The notes beneath the pieces were generated by a model, which searched no databases, was not told the origin of the DNA, and saw only the letters and a list, made by a program, of their open reading frames with translations. A program made the position numbers and the translations under genes. 64,000 nucleotides of DNA. Source: Allium sativum. Its lineage: Eukaryota > Streptophyta > Magnoliopsida > Asparagales > Amaryllidaceae. Of the stretch, positions 47,151 to 57,010 are shown in pieces (the first letter of the stretch is position 1; each line of letters starts with the position of its first letter). Location of the stretch: the NCBI GenBank assembly GCA_030737875.1, contig CM060910.1, positions 71,742,501 to 71,806,500 on the forward strand, written 5' to 3'.

Positions 47151-47671
47151 ATAACCTTTTAAGTCTGTTCATTTCAGAATTGGTTTTCAAAACGAGGATG
47201 AAGAATGAACATCCCTTGACCAATATTTGTAGTAAATGGGTGTTCTTTAATGCAAGCTCGTGCTTTTTTGTTGACGTATTCTTTAATGCAGGCTCGTGCT
47301 TTAATGCAGATGGCGCATTCTTTAATGCAGGCTCGTACATTAATGCAGATGGCACATTCTTTAATGCGGGATCGTGCTTTTTGGCTGACGTGTTCTTTAA
47401 TGCAGGCTCATGCTTTGATGCAGATGGCGCGTTCTTTAATGCAGGCTCGTGCTTTTTGGCTGACTCGTTTTTTAATGCAGGCTCGTGCTTTTTTATAGAT
47501 GACGTGTTCTTTAATGCAGGCTCGCAGTTTTTGGTTGACGCGTTTTTTAATGTAGGCCCATTCTTTAATTCTGGTGATAGTAACTCTTTTCATTTGAATA
47601 GTAGGCAATGGATTGCCTTTAACATACCTACTAAATTGGCGTCGAAAGTTTTGCGGAAGGTGGCGGTTTAA
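47108..47671 (+). CDS. Repeat-rich 187-codon open frame inside element D, function unknown
   Basis: An uninterrupted plus-strand frame containing about ten copies of TTCTTTAATGCAGGCTCG (47246-47570) at 33-39-bp spacing, giving FFNAGSCF-type octapeptides separated by short acidic or polar linkers. Because most spacings are multiples of three, the frame stays open; parts of the minus strand are open as well. It overlaps the transposase 5' end antisense. The coding status is doubtful, and the array could be a minisatellite that happens to lack stops. No known domain was seen. Confidence 0.3.
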   Translation: MNSSEEEEEDEDLHHNLLSLFISELVFKTRMKNEHPLTNICSKWVFFNASSCFFVDVFFNAGSCFNADGAFFNAGSYINADGTFFNAGSCFLADVFFNAGSCFDADGAFFNAGSCFLADSFFNAGSCFFIDDVFFNAGSQFLVDAFFNVGPFFNSGDSNSFHLNSRQWIAFNIPTKLASKVLRKVAV

Positions 47672-48515
47672 GCCATGAAGAGTTATGGGCAGTGATCGCA
47701 AGATTACATAACAACCACTGTATGTGTCCTGTTAGAAGATCAACATCCGAAATCCATTTAGCTATTTCGTAGAAGCTTGCGATCGTTACGATACGATTGT
47801 CCAGGCAGTGGAAGATGAAGACGTATTACAAGCATCTACGGAAACTTTTGATTCTTGTTACCTGTTTGAACACGGGACGGATTTTGGGGGTCACAAAGCT
47901 TACAAGCTTCACTATAGTTGGCTTACCCGATCTCGGGATGAGTAGGAATTTCTATGTTGCTATTTCTAGCTTATTGTATCCTAATTTAAATTTTCTATGT
48001 TGGGTGTAATGTTGCTCTTTCTATGTTGTTATTTCTTAATGCAATTAGTTTGTTTAATTTTCTTAATGCAATTAGTTTGTGTAATTTTCTTAATGACAAA
48101 TCCATATGCTATATTGAAGGAAGTTTGTATGCAAGTTAAAAGGTATTATTTATTTTTATGAATGCAAATGAGTTAAAAACCAGGGTCGTCCCCGTTTAAA
48201 TTGAACATTCAATTCACAAAGAGTTAAAAAATAGGGTCGTATTCATCCAATTTAGCATTATTCCTAACAAATGCTTTGGAAATCGCATCACGTAAAGCAA
48301 AGCGGAACCAGTGACTGTTCACATCATGGCAGTATGAAAAGTAGATTCTCTACAGTGTTATGTTAGGAGAAACAGTGACTTGTAACATCATTATTTATTT
48401 TATTGATTTGTACACTACGCAGCTATATATTTTTGTCAAATTACGCACAACTTACCTTACTCAAACAACTTTGTTTCCATTCTCGTACCACCTCCTCCTT
48501 TTACCACACATTCAA

Positions 48516-48932
48516 ATGCTTTCTTGGCCATCAACTACAGACTCTGAAGAATAGGTGTACGAACAGATGAGACTACAGGAGCTCGAGGACGAATTCCAGT
48601 TTCTAAACCAAATAAGACCTCAGGATGAAACATTGCATGAACATGGGAACATACATCTTCCACAAGAAGCTCTAGTACCACATGTTCAACTATCGTACGA
48701 ACAGGCGGTCGCTTAACCACAACAACAAGTAGAGTTCTTTCGAGTATCACCGTATGAACATGAAGTCGATTCTTATCCAGTACGTTGCTACTGCAGTTAT
48801 ACGGTTGAAGTTGTGGTTCAAGCGGGGGCAACATTTAGGTCGACGCATGCAGAATGTCCATCCTATCCGAATGGATGCAATTACACAGAGTGGATATACG
48901 AGCCTTGTCCCCAAGGGGAATATAATATGTAA
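48516..48932 (+). pseudogene. Unrecognised coding relic in element D, 139 codons with two in-frame stops
   Basis: One frame runs from ATG at 48516 to TAA at 48930-48932, interrupted by TAG at 48552-48554 and TAA at 48714-48716. It reads 'YEQMRLQELEDEFQFLNQ' and later a Cys-rich tail with 'CYCSY', 'AECPSYPNGCNY' and 'YEPCPQGEY'. It is not the Myb-like ORF1 usual in PIF elements as far as I can tell. It may be element ORF1 in decayed form or captured host sequence. Confidence 0.35.
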
Positions 48933-49380
48933 ACAAACTCGAACGAGAGATTAGACGTCTCCAAAATGATATTGAACAGTTGTGACTGAGCATAACGAGA
49001 CTCCCTTGAGATTAAACTTGTAACATGTAGTTGGTTTAGCTAACTATTTTCTGCGTTTTCTTTGATGTTTTAGTTGGCATCTACTATCATCAGTTGTTGT
49101 ATATTTAATGACTGTTGTATTTGTATGCTTAATTTTGATTTCATCGTTATGCGAAATATTAGTTGAATCATTTTGATCATAACCATTTATTTTCGTTATA
49201 CGAAATATTAGTTTTATCGTTGTTGACCGGTTGAATATTACGGCTCATAACATTATGAGTCGTAATTCTATTGGAGTTGAATATTAGTAGTAGTAACTTA
49301 GACGAATACCATTTAATGGTGGGCATAGAGGAAGAAGGAAGGGATCGAAAACAGAGGTTTTTTTTTAAAATGATATAACA

Positions 49381-49550
49381 TAGCCAACCTTTTTATAGCC
49401 GGCTATGTACACTTAACTAGCTTTCATAAAGCCAGCTAAGTCGACGGTCTGGATTTAATTCTAAGCCGTAAAACGGATTACAATCCTACAGCTGGAGGAT
49501 TGTAATCAATGTAAAGTCCTTAGCCGACTTTTAGAAAGCCGGCTAAGGAC
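49381..49550. repeat. Right subterminal palindromes of element D
   Basis: ATAGCCGGCTAT (49395-49406) is a perfect palindrome. CCTTAGCCGAC...GCCGGCTAAGG (49518-49548) is a hairpin with the same stem as the left palindrome. TAGCTTTCATAAAGCCAGCTA forms a weaker one between them. The shared AGCCGGCT core at both ends suggests a common binding site. Confidence 0.8.
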
Positions 49551-50170
49551 CAAACAACAACCTCTGTTGGGGTTGTTGTGTTTCCCCCCACTGGGTTGGG
49601 TTAGGTGTCAACGCAGCCGGATGTGACACCCGACCCAACCAAGTGTTGGGAATGTTCTTTGTGAGGTTGGCAGGCTTGTTTCATATGTAGTGTTTGTAAT
49701 TTGGACTTTGTCATTGTGTTGAACCTGCAGTGGATGGTTGTCTAGTGTTGTTTGCGAGATTTGAGCTTCACTAAATGCTTTTTGCTCTGAGTTTGGTGTT
49801 TATGCTGCATTGGCTCTCGTGGTGGTGATTGCTTGCAACTTTGCATATTGGAAATGTCATTCAGTCTGTGGTAGGTTATAGCTTAGGAAGAGTGTGAGTT
49901 GTTGTATTGCTGGAATGTTAACCTGCCTGAGTTTGAAATTGTAGTTTGTGTGACTGCCTTGGCAACGTTGATGTATGTATTTTATTTTTTGCATTTATAG
50001 CTTATTTCTCACTCTATATGGTGATCCTTGTCTATGAAATATATGTAGCAGATAATCAGTCCGACTCTCTTCTGTATTATTTTATACTCATTATTTTTTT
50101 TAATGAGAAAAGTATTACGGGTCACTTTAAAAACTAGTTGGCCTTGCCAAAATAAGATGTTTTACTATCT

Positions 50171-50470
50171 TTATAGGGGCGTTTTTATTGGTTTACGCTA
50201 ATGTTAAAAAAGTATGTTACAATAGATATTACAAATATTATCAAAGATTTAAATTTTATTTGTTAGATTATATCTTTAAATAAAATTAATTTTTGATAAC
50301 ATTTACTAAGAAATGTCCTGAATATGCAAAAGAAATTTGTTTACTAAATCTAATTTCCAAGTGGAATTAAGATTTCATAATATTTATAGAAGGGTGTTTT
50401 TGGTACTTTATAAAAAAAGTTGCAATGCTATATGTATTATAAGGTATAAAATTTAAATAAAACATTTGAC
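50171..50470. repeat. End of copy 2, copy 3 and start of copy 4 of the ~210-bp tandem repeat
   Basis: GGGGCGTTTTTATTGG...GTTAAAAAAG completes copy 2. A full unit runs from GTTACAATAGATATTAC (about 50217) to about 50424, where TTGCAATGCTATATG begins another. The period is about 207 bp here and about 224 bp at 12922-13146. Confidence 0.6.
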
Positions 50471-51703
50471 CTGGTATATAATTTCGAATTCTATGATATG
50501 TGACATGGTCGATACTGAAAGATAAAATAGTTGACCTGGTTTCGGTACAAAAGAGCGGAAAACAAAGGCCTAAGAGCCAATCCTAAAGAAGTAGGGTTAA
50601 AGCATACAGGCAATATCAGAAACTAACGCATTGAATGGAGAAGTGAAACCAAGCATCAGAGCCAAGTGTTGGCATCAGTGAAGGCAAGAGCGATACCGAA
50701 ACCAAATGGTAGCATGGAGCCAACAACAAAATAGATGAGCAAACAAAGTTCTATCGATACTAACATGCTTGGTATCGATGCCATTGCTAAAAGCAACACC
50801 AAAACCACAACGAAAGGAGTATAAAACCAGTTCCTCGAGACAGGACGACACTAAGAAGTCGCTACCAAAGCAAGGGTACCAAACTGGAAAGCACAGAAAG
50901 AAAATCGGTACCAAAACTAGGAACCTTTGAGGAGGGTCAATACCAAGAAACCATACCGAAAGTTACAAAGAAGGGCGAGTACCAGAGGATTGAGGAGGAT
51001 TTGGGCTTCCTACCTGATTACTACCAAACGGGGCCCAATTTGTCTATAAATAAGACCATGGGAATCACATATTGGGTATTTTTTTATTCCACAATCTTGT
51101 ACTCATTTCTAAGAGACAAAACCCTAATTTTGAAATCTAATTGGGGATTTCAACATCAATTGTAATATATTCATAATGAATGAAAGAGGGGAAATCGAGA
51201 CCATACTATTCTCAATTCGATAATCGTTGTGTTCTTATTGATTTAACAGGCAGTTATCACTAACCTCATATGAGATGGATTTAAGAAAAAACATATCAAA
51301 ACGAGAATCATCGAGTGAAATTAATGATTCATTCTTTATGATTCACACCTGTGCTTCAATCTTTTCGCAATATGTCTAACATATCATGACATTCAAATGA
51401 TTGTTATAACCTTATGACATGATAACTGACACAATCAAGGCCTTTTTGAGTTGGATCAATATGGAAGTATCACCTTTTGTCTTTAAGGGCTATGCTAAAT
51501 CATCAGATATAACCAGTATGGTATCTTAGCCTGTTTTGTCCTAACTCAACGTATATTATTCTATCTTGGATCTAGGGGTATACCTTTATAACAAGGTTTC
51601 CTACGCCTATGAAAGGTGTCCTCTAGATTGATCATCCTTTAATTCCTTTATATATACTCTGTCAATTCTCAAAACTGGGTGTAAATGATTTTTATTATTA
51701 ACA
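50471..51703 (+). repeat. 5' LTR of gypsy element G (left border uncertain)
   Basis: Contains TATAAATA at 51045-51052 followed by a leader-like region, and ends ...TTATTAACA at about 51703. The PBS region follows. The middle (50640-50960) is studded with GGTACCAAA/GATACCGA boxes. No 3' LTR of this element lies in the window for comparison, so the start was not fixed. Confidence 0.55.
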
Positions 51704-52354
51704 TTTTGGCACTAGAAGGAGGGCCTGAACCTCCGTCTCTCTTATCTTATTATGGATTAATTTTGTGTATTTGTTGCTTAATGGCATGATAAGATAAAAT
51801 CAAAAAGGATAAGCAACATAAACGAAAAAACAGTTCTTGAGGCCACTCTCGATGAAACATATCCCCATCATTCAAATTAAACACTACACAGAAAGGGGAT
51901 CCTCTAATCCAGCGCAACCTCCAAACCTTAATTCTACATATGAGAACACTATCAGGGCTCTAGAGCAAGAACTTCTTGAAATGCGGAGTATGTGGTAAAA
52001 TGCTTAGACACAAAAGTCTTTAAAGAACACCTGACTAAGTTGAAGGGAAGAAGTTGAGTCTCCAAAGAGAAACAAACTTATTCAACAAACCGGGGAAAAA
52101 GAGAAAACCATTCTAACATCCTCCAAGAATAAGAGACCCAATGTTTCAGAGGTAGACCATCAGGGGAACTAACACAGCAAGGAGAAATCTAGAAGCTCAA
52201 CCACTGGTGAATATAGTCCCAAAAGATCGAACAGTGATAATACTGAAGCTTACATCATGGACATGGCAAAGAAGTATGTCAAGGATCTGCCACGGAGTAA
52301 GGGAAAGAGAACTTTGGGCGAGAAAGTTAACGAGAACGAAAGATAACCCCTTTC

Positions 52355-53205
52355 ACTGACGAAATCATGAATACACTAATACCGTCACAAGTGAAGGTTC
52401 CCACCATGAAGTATCTTGGAACAACGGACCCAAATGATCATCTGATGGCTTTTGATATCCAAATGGATCTCTACAATGCTTTAGGAGTCGTCCAACACCG
52501 ATTATTCCCAATAACACTTCAAGAAATAGCTGCTAAATGGTATCGTCAATATAGGGAGATTGCCATCTATTCTTGGAAATAGTTTCCTTAAGAGTTCTCT
52601 GCACAATTTTGCATCTGAAAGGATCCAACTGTGGACTACACCGTCATCATAAATATAAAGCAAAGGTAGGGAGAATCTTTGGGTGACTAACTGAAATGGT
52701 TTAATGTTAAGGCTTTGAAGGCAAAAGACATGAACGACCGTGAAAAGTTCATTTCCATTCATTCAGGACTTATAGAGAACACTCCGTTCTAGAAAGAGAT
52801 TTACATCCATGGATGCAAAGACTTGTAGGATTTCCATTTTCAGGCAGATACGTTCACCTGTGTGGATGAATTATATTATTCAAAGAAGAAGTTTAGTCTC
52901 CGTGGGGAAGGAGGGAAACCTGGCTTTAATCGAAAACCTCAAGGCAGGAAGTTCAACTTTGATGGAAGTCAAAAGAAGCCAAAATGGGAAGATTCCAACA
53001 TTAACTCTGTGGCCTTAAGTAAACTTTTCTCATTCATATATGTTGTGGCAAAGGAGAGAGTCAACAACTTCCCGATTTCTTTCAAAGCTAAAAACTGCCG
53101 AAAACCCTACGATGGAGGAAAGTATTGCGAGTATCATAAGACTAATGGGAATAAAACTGATGAGTGCGTAGTAATAGAGGTCACAATTAAGAGGCGTATT
53201 TGAGA
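52355..53205 (+). pseudogene. Broken gag of element G
   Basis: Plus-strand reading gives 'YLGTTDPNDHLMAFDIQM' (gag capsid start, near 52410), 'AAKWYRQYRE' and a 'SLGD.LKWFNVKAL' segment near 52680. A basic stretch 'KFNFDGSQKKPKWEDSN' sits near 52950. It ends in 'GGKYCEYHKTNGNKTDECV' near 53120-53170, a CX2HX4H/C-type knuckle close to the family's 'YCxFHxxxGHxTxEC'. Stops after 'IYSWK' and elsewhere break the frame, so it is not functional. Confidence 0.8.
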
Positions 53206-53529
53206 AGGGCACTTAAAGGAGTGTCTCTAGGACAAACTGCAAGCCACCCAGTATTTTGAAGGACATCAAAAGATCTCGGCTAACTCTGTAGAGGTCCTAG
53301 GATAAGAAGGCCTACTAAATATGGTCCCTCTAATAAATCGAATAAATGTGATGCATGGAGGCCACTCCCTGCTGGAAACTGTCAAGCTGCTTGGAATAAA
53401 TATCTCAAAGAAGCCTATGAAGGGATATTTTCCACTCAAGAGGAGCCATCGCTTAAGAATGCTCGATACAACGTCAAAACGCACAAATTTGTGGTGTCAC
53501 CAATCGAAATGCAGAAGGTTGTCTATCAT

Positions 53530-53870
53530 CCACATAATGACCCTTTAATGATTACAACATAGATTGAGCTATTAATGGTCTCTAAGATTCTTGTTAATAC
53601 TGGGAGTGCAGTTAATGCGATCCTTAAGCTTGCTTTCGACTGAATCAAACTTTCTAAACAAAAGCTTGAACTTAGCAGTGAACCCATCTTCGGTTCCAAG
53701 AAAAAAGGGTCCAATTCAATTGTGCAGATTAAGCTGTTGGTCCAAGTGGGGTTGCTTCCTATTTACCGAACCTTCGAAATTCTTATTATCATCATTGATC
53801 AACCTTCTTACTACAACGCATTCTTTGGCCGCCCAGCTCTTGATGAAGTGGATGCTTTTGTCTAATCAAA
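53530..53870 (+). pseudogene. Broken retropepsin-like protease of element G
   Basis: 'ILVNTGSAVNA' at 53587-53620 corresponds to the 'VDTGSAVN' active site, with the catalytic Asp codon changed to Asn (AAT, 53596-53598). Downstream come 'LLVQVGLLPIYRTFEILII' and 'YNAFFGRPALDEV', which match the 'YNAIIGRPxL' segment of plant gypsy proteases. The frame is broken by a stop after 'KLAFD'. Confidence 0.8.
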
Positions 53871-54199
53871 GTATCTCATGATGAAATTTCTGACAAAACA
53901 AAGGCTGGGGCACTATCAGGGTAGAACAATTCAACTCCCGCAAACTGTACTTTGCCACTCTTGACCAATATAAAAGGGAGTATTTCGATTACTTTAATTC
54001 TTCTACAATTTTCCAGCTTTTGGATGATGGATTTCTACATCTGACATTCGAAGCTAAAGCGAGAATTAACAAGACTAACAAGAATATGAATGATAAATAC
54101 AACCCTTCAAGAAACAAGAGAAAGAGAACTGAAAAGATAAATTCAACTGAAGAAAGGGAAATTATAACGGACTTAGATTCCGAGGAGATATAGAAAAAA

Positions 54200-55640
54200 T
54201 CAAACCCATTGAGTATTTGGATGAAATAAGCATAGACCCAACCAATTTGACCAAGACCATCAAAATAGAGAAATGATTGGAAGGGCTATTGAGAACAGGT
54301 CTGATTAAATTCCTGCAACATAATAAAGATGCATTGGTTGGACCCATTCAGATATGATACGGATTAACCCGTCTGTCATGAGCCACACTCTGAACATCAA
54401 TCCAGATGTAACTCATATTTGATAGAAGAAATGATAGTATAACAATGATAGGTCAAAAGCCTTGAAAGAGGAAATAAAGATATTACGTGCGAATAGATTC
54501 ATGAGTTCTTTTATCCCAAATGGTTAGCTAATCCAGTGTCAGTGAAAAAATCTAATGAAAATGGAGGACTTGCGTCGATTACACAAACCTGAATAAAGCG
54601 TGTCCAAATGATTGTTATCCACTTCCTTGGATAGATTAGTTTGTTGACGCAACTAGTGGACACAAGTTGATGTCACTCATGCATGCTTACCCAGAATATA
54701 ACCAAATCCCTATGTTCAAACCAGATGAAGAGCATGCGAGCTTCGTTACTGACTGGGTTACATATTGCTACAAGGTAGTGCCCTTTGGATTGGAAAATGT
54801 AGGTGTTACATATTAAAGATTGGTCAACAGGATGTTCCAGGATCAAATAGGGTGAATATTATATTATATATGGATGACATGCTAGTAAAATCTAACAAGG
54901 CAGAGAATCATTTGGATGATCTAGAAGAAATGTTCAATATCTTAAGGGAGTATCAAATGAAATTGAAAACACAGAAATGTTTTGTTGGGGTTCAGTAAGG
55001 GAAATTCCTAAGATATGTTGTCCGTAATATGGGATTGATGCTAGCCCCAACCAAATTAAAGTCATAAAGGATATGGACGAACCAAAGACCAGCAAAGAGG
55101 TCATGAGTTTAAACGGAAAAGTAGCAGCCTTGAATCCGTCCATTTCTAAAGGCACTGATAAGTGTGTACCTTTCTTTGACGTAATTAAGAAAAAAAAACT
55201 TTGAATAGAACGAGGAATGTAGAAAGACTTTTCAAGTATTGAAAGATTATTTGGTGAAACCTCCAATTTTATCTCTCCCGAAGGTGGCAAAGACCTGTGT
55301 CTTTACATGGATGTTTAAGAATATGCAATCATCTCGGTTCTCATTAGGGAGATAAACAGAATGTAATTCCCGATTTATTATGTTAACAGAAGGTTAAAAA
55401 AAGTAGAAACCCGATATCCTGTAATAGAAAATTTAGCCTGCTGTTCGATACTTACTGCTCAGAAGCTTAGGGGTTACTTTCAAGCACATCCCATTAAGGT
55501 TCTAACCAATTTTCCACTCAAACAAGTTTTTAGTAAACTAGAAACACCAGGAAGGTTAGTCAAGCAGGGAATTGATCTTAGTCAATATAAATTGAGTTCC
55601 AACCACGAGCATCGATTAAAAGGAAAGCCTTAGCAGACTT
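54200..55640 (+). pseudogene. Broken reverse transcriptase and RNase H of element G
   Basis: RT segments in order: 'CVDYTNLNKACPNDCYPLPWID' (near 54575-54640, written here in broken frame), 'FVDATSGHKLMSLMHAYPEYNQIPM', 'CYKVVPFGLENVG' and the YMDD box at 54867-54878 with 'ILYMDDMLVKS'. The YMDD residues are intact. The RNase H region follows with 'YYVNRRLKKVETRYPVIEN' near 55380 and 'YFQAHPIKVLTN' near 55485. Many stops and several frame changes exclude function. Confidence 0.85.
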
Positions 55641-55689
55641 TGTTAATGAGTGCATAACTTTTATTAAGGAAAAATTAACAAAGGAAAAC

Positions 55690-56100
55690 GACCTTAAGTC
55701 CGAGTGGAAGTTATTTGTAGATGGAGCATCGAATGAGCAAGGAGAAGGGTCAGGATACATGATAATCACCCCTGACGGGCACCGTCTGCACTATGCAATG
55801 AAACTTGGGTTTACCGCAACAAATAATGTTGTTGAGTATGAATCAATGGTAGCGGGACTGAACCTAGTCCTACAATTAGAGATACTCCTAACTGAGTTCT
55901 TTAGTGTTTCGTAGCTAATGGTGAATCAAATAAAACAATTTATCAAACCAAGGATGCTTGGTTAACACTATATTTGAAGAAGATATTGAAGATGCTTACT
56001 CACTTGAGGATTTTTCTATACATCAAATTTCGAGAGGGGAAAATTCCCAAGCTAACTATTTGGCAAAGTTGGCAAGCTCTAAAGGATCTCCTAAAACTTG
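55690..56100 (+). pseudogene. Additional RNase H domain of element G (Tat-type)
   Basis: 'EWKLFVDGASNEQGEGSGYMI' from about 55702 and 'ATNNVVEYESMVAGLNLVLQL' from about 55820 are the first-Asp and Glu motifs of a second RNase H. It lies after the retroviral-type domain and before integrase. 'FSIHQISRGENSQANYLAKLAS' near 56015 is the end of this domain ('ENxxADxLAKLAS'), with the final Asp as Asn. It is broken by a stop after 'SVS' near 55912. Confidence 0.8.
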
Positions 56101-57010
56101 AATTATCCCTATAGGATATCAAGAAACACCTAATATCGAGCAAGAGACACTCGAACCTGGAAAAGAATTGCTAGTCTTAATTAGATCCCAAGCTTTGACA
56201 AGGAAAAACGAGAAGGAAAGGGATACAGATGAAGTCCCTATTGAGGAACCCATGCAATCCAAAATGGATTATCATTATGAGAATAATTGAATGACTCCCG
56301 CGGATTACCTCTTAAATGGAACACTACGTACAAATAAGAAAGATGCTATGAGGATTAAGCATCATTCCCTAACCTTTGTTATTATGAACAACGTACTCTA
56401 TAAGAAAGGGAATTCGCTTCCCTACTTGAGATGTGTAAGCCTTGAACTTGGGCTCAAGCTGTTAAAAGGAAACCCAAAAAGGGCTCTATGGAGATCATTC
56501 TAATGGAATCAAGTTAGCAAAAAGGGTTATGCGGTAACGCTTTTATCGGCCATAAATGGTTAATCAAGCAATGAAGTATGTTAAGAAATGTGAGAAATGC
56601 CAAAGGTATTCTAGGGTACTCCGATTACTTCAAAGTGACTTAACCAGCATCTCAAGCCTATGGCCTTTTGACGTATGGGGAATAGACTTAATTTGACCCT
56701 TACCTATATCTAAAGGGGTGCTAAATATGTGGTAGTGTAAATCTACTACTTTACATAATGGTGGAAGTGGAACCACTCCCGAACATCACGTCTAAAAAGG
56801 TGTTAAGATTTGTGATAAAAATTTCATCACTTGAATTGGAATCCCCTATAAAATTATATCAAACAATGGAACACAATTTGAAAGTGAAGAGTTCACACGG
56901 TTTTGCGATAAAAATGGAATCATAAAAGTTTCTCTTTTGTAGCACATCCATGGGCAAAACTGTGTTGTCGAGGCTTCAAATAAAACCATAAAGACAATTC
57001 TGAAGAAATG

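Larger units (their letters stand above)
45338..49657 (-). mobile_element. Element D: decayed PIF/Harbinger DNA transposon, 4.3 kb
   Basis: The left end is GGGCATTCCCAACCCC; the reverse complement of the right end is GAACATTCCCAACACT. The adjacent trinucleotides are TTA (45335-45337) and TTT (49658-49660), a one-mismatch version of the TTA/TAA target typical of this superfamily. Inside are a minus-strand transposase relic, a plus-strand repeat-rich frame and an unrecognised coding relic. Palindromes built on TTAGCCGGCTAA lie near both ends. Confidence 0.85.
44546..50170 (+). mobile_element. Unclassified insertion H, T/G-rich, carrying element D
   Basis: The segments 44546-45337 and 49658-50170 interrupt a ~210-bp repeat unit. 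The left part is pyrimidine-rich on the plus strand with TCTCTTCTTTTCTC-like runs. The right part is rich in TG and TTG and ends near an A/T-rich tail (TTATTTTTTTTAATGAGAAAA, 50091-50111). The strand asymmetry suggests a transcribed, retroposed sequence such as a LINE 5'/3' UTR derivative. No coding domain was found, and target duplications are unclear. Confidence 0.35.
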
